A DNA stretch of 6,330 bases from UMGS1279 sp045577695 (GCA_045577695.1 JAZNIW010000011.1:1-6330), one strand, 5' to 3'. Positions 1-5,782 are shown, numbered from the stretch's first letter. Numbers and translations: made by a program. The notes: generated by a model not told the origin, from the letters alone.

Positions 1-7
1 CTTGCGA

Positions 8-114
8 CCTTAAATGAGTTATTTTTTGTGTAGATTTTGGTGAAACGGAGTTCATAAGGCTTTCGCCTATGAATGACGGCGAGCCAAAAAATGCCTAAAA
101 ATAGCCATTTAAGG
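8..114. repeat. Long imperfect palindrome (possible dispersed hairpin element or structured RNA)
   Basis: The left arm (8-60) and right arm (65-114) are reverse complements with a TTTC tip at 61-64. By hand pairing: 8-16 with 106-114 is a perfect 9-bp stem (CCTTAAATG/CATTTAAGG). After a bulged A17, 18-26 pairs with 97-105 (one G-U). 35-40 pairs with 84-89 (TTTTGG/CCAAAA). 51-60 pairs with 65-73 with one bulged A. Between the last two stems is a symmetric 10 x 10 internal loop (41-50/74-83). No T-run follows, so it does not look like a simple terminator. Short reading frames on either strand here are explained by the palindrome. Whether it is a REP/MITE-like repeat, a regulatory leader of the SEDS gene or a 3' structure of an upstream gene cannot be told from this window. 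Confidence 0.7.
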
Positions 115-155
115 CTGGTTCAGGTTTAAATGCTTTGGCTAGGTTAAAATAAAAA

Positions 156-164
156 AGGAAGTGA
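156..164 (+). promoter_or_regulatory. Ribosome binding site deciding a TTG start for the SEDS gene
   Basis: AGGAAGTGA matches the ideal AGGAGGTGA at eight of nine bases. Measured from its AGGAAG core, it lies 8 nt before TTG at 170, which is the best spacing. The in-frame GTG at 161 lies inside this site and would have no spacer, so TTG170 is preferred. Confidence 0.65.
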
Positions 165-169
165 GAAGG

Positions 170-1303
170 TTGCGCAGCATTTGGAATTCCATTGCCGATT
201 ATATTCGTGAATGCGATAAATTTTTATTATTTTTGTGCATTGCCGCCAGTGGTTATGGGTGCATTGCAGTTTATTCTTCCACTAATTATACCGGCTCCCA
301 CCGTGCTTTTCTCACTCAGTTTGGTACCATCTTTTTGGGAGTTTTCGTTATAGTTGTTATTTCCAAAATCGATTATAACCATTATCGCAAATATTGGCCG
401 TTTATTGCGATGGTTTGTTTAATACCGGTCATCTTAACCTTTTTTATAGGGTTTTCCCCCGGTAATACCGACGATAAGGCATGGCTTAGGATTCCCGGCG
501 GGTTAACCTTTCAGCCCTCTGAACTTTTGAAAATCGCCTTTGTCATCACCTTTTCGATACATTTGGAAAAGGTGGGGGAACGGGTAAACCAATTGCGGTA
601 TCTCATACCAATTTTATTGCATGGAGCCTTTCCGGTTTTGTTAATTCATTTTCAAGGGGACGACGGTTCGGCTATGATTTTTGGCTTGATGATGCTCCTA
701 ATGTTATTTGCAGCCGGTCTAAAAGCACGTTATTTTATTATTTTTATTGTGGCTGTTTTAATTGCAGCGCCACTAATATATTTCTTGGTGATGAACAGCG
801 ACCAACAAATGCGTCTTCTTTCCATGTTTAATTTAGAGGATGATTTGCAAGGATCGGATTGGCAACAATGGCGCGGTCGTATCGCTTTGGCTAATGGCGG
901 TCTGTTTGGGCAGGGCTTTTTAAAAGGCCCCTTGACACAAACCGGTCAGGTACCGGAGGGGCATAACGACTTAATTTTCGCCAGTATTGGCGAAGAATTC
1001 GGATTGTTTGGTTGTCTTTTGGTCTTGGTGTTACTGTCGATGATTTGTTTAAGGATTCTTCGCATTGGTGCGATAGCCCGCGAACAACGCGGCAAGCTCA
1101 TCTGTGTTGGTGTGTTTGGTATGTTGTTTTCTCAGATCGTCATTAACCTTGGAATGTGCCTTTCGGTTACGCCGGTTATTGGCGTAACTTTGCCCTTTTT
1201 CAGTGCAGGCGGAACCTCTTTGTTATGTTTGTATTGCGGGATGGGTGTTATTATGAGTGTGTATATGCACCGAAATGCTCGGTTAATGCGCTTATACGAT
1301 TAA
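170..1303 (+). CDS. SEDS-family peptidoglycan glycosyltransferase (RodA/FtsW/SpoVE-type)
   Basis: A polytopic inner-membrane protein of 377 aa from TTG170 (380 aa if GTG161 is used). SEDS proteins polymerise lipid II into glycan strands together with a class B penicillin-binding protein. Using TTG170 numbering, family marks are the first membrane segment with 'AVYSS' (about 33-37), 'AWLRIPG' and 'FQPSELLKIAF' (about 104-124), and 'QGDDGSA' (162-168), whose first Asp (164) aligns with the essential Asp of the usual QPDxGT motif. Further on are the large extracytoplasmic loop with 'GHNDLIFASIGEE' (about 265-276) and the C-terminal 'GVTLPFFSAGGTS' (about 338-350). About ten hydrophobic segments are visible. 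The P-to-G change in QPDxGT and SAGG in place of SYGG are variants; the second is common in clostridial members as I recall. No partner PBP lies in the window, so RodA, FtsW and SpoVE cannot be told apart. It appears monocistronic and ends before a shared terminator. Confidence 0.92.
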   Translation: MRSIWNSIADYIRECDKFLLFLCIAASGYGCIAVYSSTNYTGSHRAFLTQFGTIFLGVFVIVVISKIDYNHYRKYWPFIAMVCLIPVILTFFIGFSPGNTDDKAWLRIPGGLTFQPSELLKIAFVITFSIHLEKVGERVNQLRYLIPILLHGAFPVLLIHFQGDDGSAMIFGLMMLLMLFAAGLKARYFIIFIVAVLIAAPLIYFLVMNSDQQMRLLSMFNLEDDLQGSDWQQWRGRIALANGGLFGQGFLKGPLTQTGQVPEGHNDLIFASIGEEFGLFGCLLVLVLLSMICLRILRIGAIAREQRGKLICVGVFGMLFSQIVINLGMCLSVTPVIGVTLPFFSAGGTSLLCLYCGMGVIMSVYMHRNARLMRLYD

Positions 1304-1324
1304 AAATGAAAAATGCAACGGCAA

Positions 1325-1356
1325 AACGCCTACCGACTGAGTGGCCGGTAGGCGTT
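1325..1356. terminator. Bidirectional intrinsic terminator between SEDS gene and pcrA
   Basis: A perfect 11-bp stem (AACGCCTACCG, 1325-1335, with CGGTAGGCGTT, 1346-1356) encloses a 10-nt loop. It is followed by TTCTTTCATT on the plus strand. Reading the minus strand, the stem is followed by TT and then a T-rich stretch further on. It lies between two convergent stop codons (1303 and 1363) and can serve both genes. Confidence 0.85.
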
Positions 1357-1362
1357 CTTTCA

Positions 1363-3726
1363 TTATAAAATTTCCATTTTTACAAAGTTTGCCATTAACT
1401 TCTTGGTACCGTGGGTATCAAAGGCTACTTCCAACAAGGAATCTCCGCCCATTGGGGTGGTGTTTAAAATCAAACCGTCGCCAAAAACTTTGTGGCGCAC
1501 TCGCATTCCTTTTTGGTATGCAGTTTTTGGGGTATTGGTTGAAACGGTCGGTTTTTTTAGGGTATAGTCCGTAGCCGAACGATTGGATGCACAACGGACC
1601 GCGTAAGCGCCGGATGAAATCACGTTGTTGCCAAACCGCGGGGCGATCGAAACATCACAGAGGTTTTCGGGAATTTCCTTTAAGAAGCGAGAGGGCATAT
1701 TGCGGTTGGTGAAACCGTATAACATACGGGCATAGGTGTTGGTAATGGTTAGGGTTTTCTTGGCGCGGGTGATACCAACGTAGGCAAGCCGACGTTCTTC
1801 CTCTAATTCTTTTTCGCCGCCGTAGATGGACTGGGTGCCGGGAAAAATATTTTCCTCCATACCGATTAAGTAGACGTTATCAAACTCCAACCCCTTGGCA
1901 GAGTGTAACGTCATTAACACAACGTAATCCTCATCGGGATTGTATGCGTCGATATCGCTGATTAAAGCGACTTCTTCCAAGTAGCCTGAAAGCGAAGGTT
2001 CTTCGGATTCGTTTTGGTAGTTTTGAATACCGGAACGAAGTTCTTTTACGTTGTCCACGCGGTCGGCCGATTCTTCTCCTTCGGCTTTTAAGGCCGCCAT
2101 ATATCCGGTTTTTTCTAACACTTCGTCAAAGAGTTCGGGTAGGGGAAGTTCTTCGGCCCGTTGCGAACATTCTTCCACCATACGGCAGAAGAGTTCCAGT
2201 TTTGCCGCGGCGCGGGATAGGGAAGGATAATCGGCCGCATGGGCAAAGACCTCAAACAGCGGAATTCCCAAATTGGCGGCAATCTGTTCGGCGTTTTTTA
2301 AGGTGGTCTCCCCAATGCCACGTTTGGGTTCATTGATGATACGTTTGAGACGAACGGCATCATTTTTATTGTTAATAACATTTAAGTAGGCAATAACATC
2401 TTTAATTTCCTTGCGGTCAAAGAAACGATGTCCGCCGATCACACGGTAGGGAACGCCCGAGCGGACAAAGATATTTTCTAAGGTATTGGAAAGGGCATTG
2501 ACGCGGTACAGAACAGCCGACTGCTGAAAGCGCTCCCCTTTTTGAACGCGTTCTAAAATCGCATTCGCAACAAAGCGGGCTTCTTCCTGTTCGGTGGGTA
2601 GGGTGTTGACTTGAATATTGCGATTATCGGTGCGATTGGTCCAAAGATTTTTGCCCTTACGACCCTTGTTGTTGGCAATGACGGCATTGGCGGCATCTAA
2701 AATGGTTGCGGTTGAGCGGTAGTTTTGCTCTAACCGAATAACCTTGGCGGTTGGGTAGTGGTCTTCAAAATTTAAAATGTTTTCAATGGTTGCCCCGCGG
2801 AAGGAATAGATGCTTTGGTCATCATCCCCCACCACGCAGATATTTTGGTGTTGTTCGGCCAAACGGCGCACCAAAACGTATTGGGCATAGTTGGTATCTT
2901 GATATTCGTCTACCATAATATATTTGAATTTATTGGAGTAGTAGGTCAGAACATCGGGATTTTTTTCAAACAAGGCGACGGTATTGGCAATTATATCATC
3001 AAAGTCCATAGCATCTGCTTGTTTGAGGCGCGCTTGATAGAGTTTATAAATGTTGGCAACGGCTTTTTTTAAAGGATAATTTCCCACCGTTTCTTCGTAG
3101 GCCGCCGGTGAAAGCAGACGGTCTTTGGCACGGCTGATTTCGTTAAGAACATAACGGGGGGGTAATTCTTTTTCCGAAATATTGTTGGCCTTTAAAATAT
3201 CCTTTACCACTCGTTTTTGGTCATCGGTATCGTAGATGGTAAAGTGGGGTGTGTAGCCAATGAGATCACCGTAACGCCGCAAAATGCGAGCGCAAATACT
3301 GTGAAAGGTACCGGCCCAAATGTCGTTGGCAGCCTCTCCCAAACGGGAGGCGATACGACTTTTTAGTTCGCCGGCTGCTTTGTTGGTAAAAGTGATGGCT
3401 AAGATTTCCCACGGCTTAGCAGGATGGTAAGAATAAGCGTTTTCGGGCAGATAATCGCTTTCGCCTGTTACAAATTTTCGACCCGCTTGCATTTCTTCTT
3501 CCGTGAGTTGCGGCACAAAAGAACTAAAATAGGCATCACCGTATTTCACCAAACAGGCAATGCGGTTGACCAATACAGTGGTTTTGCCGCTACCGGCACC
3601 GGCTAATACCAACAATGGGCCTTTGGCCGTTACCACAGCTTCTAACTGTTCTGCGTTCATTCGGCCAAAATCTTTCTTCATAATTTCTTGTCTTAGGGTT
3701 AAAAACTCTTCATTTGTATACGGCAT
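1363..3726 (-). CDS. pcrA: ATP-dependent DNA helicase PcrA (UvrD/Rep family, SF1A)
   Basis: A 3'-5' DNA helicase of 787 aa (PcrA is usually about 720-760) used in nucleotide excision repair, replication restart and removal of RecA or RNA polymerase obstacles. All SF1A motifs are present: Q-motif 'MNAEQLEAV' (23-31), Walker A 'AGAGSGKT' (42-49, Lys48), Ia 'AITFTNKAAGEL' (110-121), 'GTFHSICARILR' (139-150), Walker B 'VDEYQDTN' (272-279), III 'VGDDDQSIYSFRGA' (299-312), IV 'LEQNYRST' (332-339), V 'LMTLHSAKGLEFD' (604-616) and VI 'ERRLAYVGITRAK' (644-656). A Tudor-like tail follows a variable linker, from 'KGMRVRHKVFGDG' (739-751) to the end; in PcrA this part contacts RNA polymerase. The extra length is mainly a roughly 45-residue insertion between motifs I and Ia (about 60-104). 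The ATG has AAAGGAT about 7 nt upstream. It stands alone under its own sigma-A-like promoter and converges on the SEDS gene. Confidence 0.97.
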   Translation of the reverse strand: MPYTNEEFLTLRQEIMKKDFGRMNAEQLEAVVTAKGPLLVLAGAGSGKTTVLVNRIACLVKYGDAYFSSFVPQLTEEEMQAGRKFVTGESDYLPENAYSYHPAKPWEILAITFTNKAAGELKSRIASRLGEAANDIWAGTFHSICARILRRYGDLIGYTPHFTIYDTDDQKRVVKDILKANNISEKELPPRYVLNEISRAKDRLLSPAAYEETVGNYPLKKAVANIYKLYQARLKQADAMDFDDIIANTVALFEKNPDVLTYYSNKFKYIMVDEYQDTNYAQYVLVRRLAEQHQNICVVGDDDQSIYSFRGATIENILNFEDHYPTAKVIRLEQNYRSTATILDAANAVIANNKGRKGKNLWTNRTDNRNIQVNTLPTEQEEARFVANAILERVQKGERFQQSAVLYRVNALSNTLENIFVRSGVPYRVIGGHRFFDRKEIKDVIAYLNVINNKNDAVRLKRIINEPKRGIGETTLKNAEQIAANLGIPLFEVFAHAADYPSLSRAAAKLELFCRMVEECSQRAEELPLPELFDEVLEKTGYMAALKAEGEESADRVDNVKELRSGIQNYQNESEEPSLSGYLEEVALISDIDAYNPDEDYVVLMTLHSAKGLEFDNVYLIGMEENIFPGTQSIYGGEKELEEERRLAYVGITRAKKTLTITNTYARMLYGFTNRNMPSRFLKEIPENLCDVSIAPRFGNNVISSGAYAVRCASNRSATDYTLKKPTVSTNTPKTAYQKGMRVRHKVFGDGLILNTTPMGGDSLLEVAFDTHGTKKLMANFVKMEIL

Positions 3727-3766
3727 TCGGTTATCCTTTCTTTGCTTACAATCCCAATGTTTCTTT

Positions 3767-3796
3767 ATTATAATACGGCAAGCAATACAAAGTCAA
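3767..3796 (-). promoter_or_regulatory. Sigma-A-type promoter of pcrA
   Basis: Read on the minus strand, TTGACT (3796-3791; 5 of 6 to TTGACA) and a perfect TATAAT (3772-3767) are separated by 18 bp. The predicted transcription start is about 30-35 nt before the pcrA ATG, leaving room for the AAAGGAT ribosome binding site. This is the clearest promoter in the window. Confidence 0.8.
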
Positions 3797-3815
3797 TAAA
3801 ATTTCAAAAAACCTC

Positions 3816-3844
3816 TGTACGAATCTTTTGTTATGTGGTACAAT
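3816..3844 (+). promoter_or_regulatory. Extended -10 promoter of the DUF218 gene
   Basis: TGGTACAAT (3836-3844) is an extended -10 element (TGn plus TACAAT, 5 of 6 to TATAAT). The -35 position 17 bp upstream (TGTACG, 3816-3821) is weak, as is usual for extended -10 promoters. TGTAC (3816-3820) and GTACA (3838-3842) form a small inverted repeat across the promoter, which may be chance. Transcription would begin near 3851, so the in-frame TTG at 3828 lies inside the promoter and cannot be the start. Confidence 0.55.
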
Positions 3845-3875
3845 AAAAAAAGAAGAAAAAATGGGGGGATGGCGT

Positions 3876-4610
3876 ATGAAAAAAGAATCCAAACTGTTCT
3901 TTTTCCATAAAATAGGCCGGTTGGTTGCCTCCTTTTTTAAGATATTGTTTTATTTGGCTTTGGCCGCTGCCCTTTTATTGCTTGCAGTGAATGGATACGT
4001 TTGCATTTCTGCCCATTCTTTCATACAACCCGCCAATAAAGTGCAAACGGCAGATGCGATTTTAGTGCTGGGGTGCGGCGTTAACGGATACACCCCCAGT
4101 CCTATGTTGCAAGAGCGGCTGGATACTGCCGTTTCTCTGTATCAAAGTGGTGCTGCCAAAAAAATCTTAATGAGCGGTGACCACGGTGAGCAATATTACA
4201 ACGAAGTTGGCGTGATGAAGGCTTATGCTATGGCAAAAGGGGTTGATTCGGCTGATATTTTTATGGATCACGCCGGTTTTTCTACCTATGAAAGTTTATA
4301 TCGTGCCAAAGAGGTGTTTGGTTGCAATTCGTTGTTGGTGGTTACCCAAAAATATCACCTTTATCGCACCCTCTATATTGGTAGGCAACTTGACCTTTCG
4401 GTGACGGGAGTTGCGGCGGATAAAACTCGCTATGCGGGACAGTTTTATCGCGATGTACGGGAAATAATCGCCCGCGATAAGGACTTTTTAACCGTTCTGA
4501 TAAAACCCATTCCATCCAGTGTCAAGGGGGAATCGACTCCCATTACGGGGGACGGCAATCAAACCAACGATGCCGCTTTTGAGCAAATCTTAAAAAAGAC
4601 GGATTTTTAA
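3876..4610 (+). CDS. Membrane-anchored DUF218 protein (SanA/YdcF/ElyC-like)
   Basis: A 244-aa protein from ATG3876. This start is chosen because a G-rich GGGGGGAT site sits just upstream and because the 5' extension to TTG3828 overlaps the promoter; ATG3861 is a weaker alternative. A basic N-terminus is followed by one membrane segment (about 21-40, rich in Leu and Ala), giving an N-in anchor with the domain outside the membrane. The DUF218 domain follows: 'ADAILVLGCGV' (59-69), 'ERLDTAVSLYQSG' (80-92), 'KILMSGDHG' (96-104), 'NEVGVMKAYAMAKGV' (109-123), 'STYESLYRAKEVF' (136-148) and 'LLVVTQKYHLYRTLYIGR' (153-170). SanA and ElyC act in envelope barrier function and polyprenyl-carrier-linked envelope synthesis in enterobacteria; the biochemical activity of the family is poorly defined, so the exact role here is unknown. 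The tail after about 212 is polar and probably disordered. It is monocistronic, divergent from pcrA. Confidence 0.9.
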   Translation: MKKESKLFFFHKIGRLVASFFKILFYLALAAALLLLAVNGYVCISAHSFIQPANKVQTADAILVLGCGVNGYTPSPMLQERLDTAVSLYQSGAAKKILMSGDHGEQYYNEVGVMKAYAMAKGVDSADIFMDHAGFSTYESLYRAKEVFGCNSLLVVTQKYHLYRTLYIGRQLDLSVTGVAADKTRYAGQFYRDVREIIARDKDFLTVLIKPIPSSVKGESTPITGDGNQTNDAAFEQILKKTDF

Positions 4611-4634
4611 CGTTTTTTCAAGCGTAGGCCAAAA

Positions 4635-4666
4635 ATAAACGGGACGACGGCCGTCGTCCCGTTTAT
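4635..4666. terminator. Perfect 32-nt palindromic terminator hairpin
   Basis: Positions 4635-4650 and 4651-4666 are exact reverse complements, with GGGACGACGG at the centre of the left arm; in RNA the tip would open to a GGCC-like loop. On the minus strand the stem is followed by TTTTTGG, a usable U-tract, so it mainly terminates the three-gene operon. On the plus strand, after the DUF218 gene, the following sequence (ATAACATAATG) is not T-rich, so termination that way is less certain. The stop codon of the minus-strand gene (4663-4665) lies inside the stem. Confidence 0.8.
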
Positions 4667-5013
4667 AACATAATGTAAAGTAAAGCCAATAACAACAATT
4701 CGTCGGTATCTTCGGCCGAAAGCAGCAAGCAAATTGCTAGGATAATTCGTCGGTCGCTATCCATCTTCATCCCCTTAAAATTCAGCAGGTTCAAAAGGTT
4801 CATTCCTTTGCTGGGCATAGGATTTTTCGACGGTTGTTCGGGGGCGGGGTTCTCTTTTTTTGGCGGCGGCGCCTTCTGGCTTGGTGATAAAAAGGGAGGC
4901 ATACGAAGCGGGCCGCCTTTGGTAGAACCGTTGCTTGTCGAATACATACGGTTCAGTTGTTGTTCGGCTTCGGTTTTTCGGCGTTCGAATTCACGTCTTT
5001 CCGTTTCGGTCAA
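4663..5013 (-). CDS. Conserved small protein of unknown function with hydrophobic C-terminus (third gene of operon)
   Basis: A 116-aa protein I cannot assign to a named family. It starts with TTG at 5013, supported by a perfect AGGAGG 9 nt upstream and the lack of a better start. Residues 1-23 are highly charged (TETERREFERRKTEAEQQL) and look helical. Residues 24-70 are low-complexity and rich in Pro, Lys, Ser and Gly, probably disordered. Residues 71-84 form 'MNLLNLLNFKGMKM'. The last 32 residues begin 'DSDRRIILAICLLLS' (85-99) and end 'DELLLLALLYIML' (104-116): two short hydrophobic stretches separated by 'AEDTD', running to the very last residue. This could be a C-terminal membrane hairpin or a helical packing module. 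I recall similar 'D..LILALLYIL' endings in hypothetical proteins of Oscillospirales, unverified. It is separated by 77 nt from the gene before it and terminated by the palindrome at its stop codon. Confidence 0.75.
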   Translation of the reverse strand: MTETERREFERRKTEAEQQLNRMYSTSNGSTKGGPLRMPPFLSPSQKAPPPKKENPAPEQPSKNPMPSKGMNLLNLLNFKGMKMDSDRRIILAICLLLSAEDTDELLLLALLYIML

Positions 5014-5022
5014 AGCCGTTTT

Positions 5023-5028
5023 CCTCCT
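5023..5028 (-). promoter_or_regulatory. Ribosome binding site for the TTG-started third operon gene
   Basis: CCTCCT on the plus strand reads AGGAGG on the minus strand, with 9 nt to the TTG at 5013. It is a perfect core Shine-Dalgarno and is what makes the TTG start credible. Confidence 0.75.
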
Positions 5029-5090
5029 TTGGATTATGATTTGGGAGCCTTGTTCGAAGGGGAGTATCGTGTTGGTCTGAACAAAACTTA

Positions 5091-5471
5091 CTAAAAGAGT
5101 CCGAGGTCTGAAAGTAGTCCCTCTTCTTTGAGCAGAGGCAGCAGGTCGGCAATTTGTAAAAAGGAGACGGCACGGTCCACCCGATGTCTCCTCTCTTTAC
5201 TGAGATGCGGTTTTAGGGCCAACAGCAAATGGGTGCGTTTGTCTTCTTTTTTGTTTTGAAAAAGGGAGAGAATTCGCATCACGCTTTGCAAATTTCCAAG
5301 ATTATCAAGCAGACCATCGGGAATGGAAAAGGATTCAGTATTATTTTCGTTTTCCTTAGGTATTGGTTCTTTTTTAGCTGAGCCTAAAATTGATTCGGCT
5401 GCAGCCTTAATTTTTTCCATCCCATCGGCACTACTTAGTAATTCGGACAAACCCGCGGTAATATCTTCCAT
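5091..5471 (-). CDS. Conserved small protein of unknown function (second gene of operon)
   Basis: A 126-aa soluble-looking protein with no family I can name. The N-terminal part (1-32) is a helix-forming stretch, 'LSELLSSADGMEKIKAAAESILG' with heptad-like hydrophobics. Residues 33-48 are a polar linker (KKEPIPKENENNTES), followed by 'LLDNLGNLQSVMRILSLF' (54-71). The C-terminal block (about 79-114) is the distinctive part: 'RTHLLLALKPHLSKERRHR' then 'VDRAVSFLQIADLLPLL'. The Leu-Leu-x-Ala-Leu-Lys-Pro start and the basic RRHRVDR centre suggest a helical domain under selection. I recall the same block in clostridial hypothetical proteins, unverified. The ATG at 5471 overlaps the stop of the previous gene by one base (TGATG), with GGAG about 8 nt upstream inside that gene, so translation is probably coupled. 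No membrane segment or catalytic motif is visible. Confidence 0.8.
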   Translation of the reverse strand: MEDITAGLSELLSSADGMEKIKAAAESILGSAKKEPIPKENENNTESFSIPDGLLDNLGNLQSVMRILSLFQNKKEDKRTHLLLALKPHLSKERRHRVDRAVSFLQIADLLPLLKEEGLLSDLGLF

Positions 5472-5710
5472 CAGTTGGCTCCGTTTTTGCCAAAAAATTT
5501 GGCCATCATTTGTTTGGCCGCCGGTGAATTCAGTACCTGCTCCAGGGCTTTTTTATCCTGTAATAGATTCTTTAACTTGGCGGTATCGTTTGTGCTGAGG
5601 CTGGAAAATAGTCTTTCGACATCAGCTTTTTGTAGGTGTTTCGGGTCGATTCCTTTTTGTTTGAGTAGGTTCTCGGCTTCTTGTTCTTTGGAATGAAAAT
5701 TTTGTGCCAT
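5471..5710 (-). CDS. Conserved small helical protein of unknown function (first gene of operon)
   Basis: A 79-aa protein, charged and probably all-helical, with no membrane segment, cysteines or recognisable domain. Visible parts are 'SKEQEAENLLKQKGIDPK' (7-24), 'VERLFSSLSTNDTAKLKNLLQD' split over 31-52, and 'ALEQVLNSPAAKQMMAKFFGK' ending at about 75. The repeated pattern of 'LL/LF' plus short polar turns resembles small helical-bundle scaffold proteins; this is inference. The start is ATG5710 with GGAGGG 6 nt upstream, a strong site. It leads an operon with the two genes downstream: its TGA overlaps the next ATG. It is divergent from the phosphoesterase gene, with only 72 nt between the two starts, where an inverted repeat sits. 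Confidence 0.78.
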   Translation of the reverse strand: MAQNFHSKEQEAENLLKQKGIDPKHLQKADVERLFSSLSTNDTAKLKNLLQDKKALEQVLNSPAAKQMMAKFFGKNGAN

Positions 5711-5720
5711 ATATTTCCCT

Positions 5721-5751
5721 CCGTTTCATTCTAGTTTATTCTATGAAACGG
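5721..5751. promoter_or_regulatory. Inverted repeat in the divergent intergenic region (candidate operator or leader hairpin)
   Basis: CCGTTTCAT (5721-5729) and ATGAAACGG (5743-5751) are exact 9-bp inverted arms around a 13-bp A/T-rich centre. The spacing fits a dimeric regulator site. In minus-strand RNA the 3' arm touches the GGAGGG ribosome binding site of the first operon gene, so a leader hairpin acting on translation is an alternative. A TATTCTATG (5737-5745; CATAGAATA on the minus strand) lies in its centre and could be a -10 element for the three-gene operon. Confidence 0.5.
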
Positions 5752-5782
5752 ATTTTGGTTCTAGAATAGGAGTGTTGGATTT

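Noticed and set aside
1..33. Possible end of a gene entering from the left (reading LATLNELFFV then stop)
   Set aside because: Only ten codons, and most of it lies inside the left arm of the palindrome; nothing supports coding.
41..49. TGAAACGGA shared between the left palindrome and the inverted repeat at 5744-5752
   Set aside because: A nine-base match without further flanking similarity; plausible by chance in a window of this size and composition.
1..85. Open frame on the minus strand running to the left edge
   Set aside because: It is built from the palindrome, has no ribosome binding site or recognisable protein, and is interrupted further upstream by a stop.
3828..3875. N-terminal extension of the DUF218 protein to TTG3828
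   Set aside because: It would begin upstream of the extended -10 element, and the added residues are a Lys/Glu-rich translation of promoter and leader sequence.
4808..5080. Glycine-rich plus-strand frame antisense to the third operon gene
   Set aside because: It mirrors the Pro-rich low-complexity region on the opposite strand and has no ribosome binding site or promoter.
5054..5088. TTGTTC/GAACAA inverted repeat between the second and third operon genes
   Set aside because: Only a 6-bp stem with a loop of over 20 nt; too weak to call a processing site or terminator.
4991..5173. 60-aa minus-strand frame with several cysteines (CCLCSKK)
   Set aside because: It overlaps the 3' end of the second operon gene in another frame and the start of the third, and has no convincing ribosome binding site; the CxxC-like look is an accident of a shifted frame.
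5323..5598. Plus-strand frame antisense to the first two operon genes
   Set aside because: Shadow of two minus-strand genes that have good ribosome binding sites and overlapping stop/start.
5762..5767. TAGAAT as a -10 box for the phosphoesterase gene
   Set aside because: Transcription would start inside or after its ribosome binding site, leaving no usable leader; no -35 is present.
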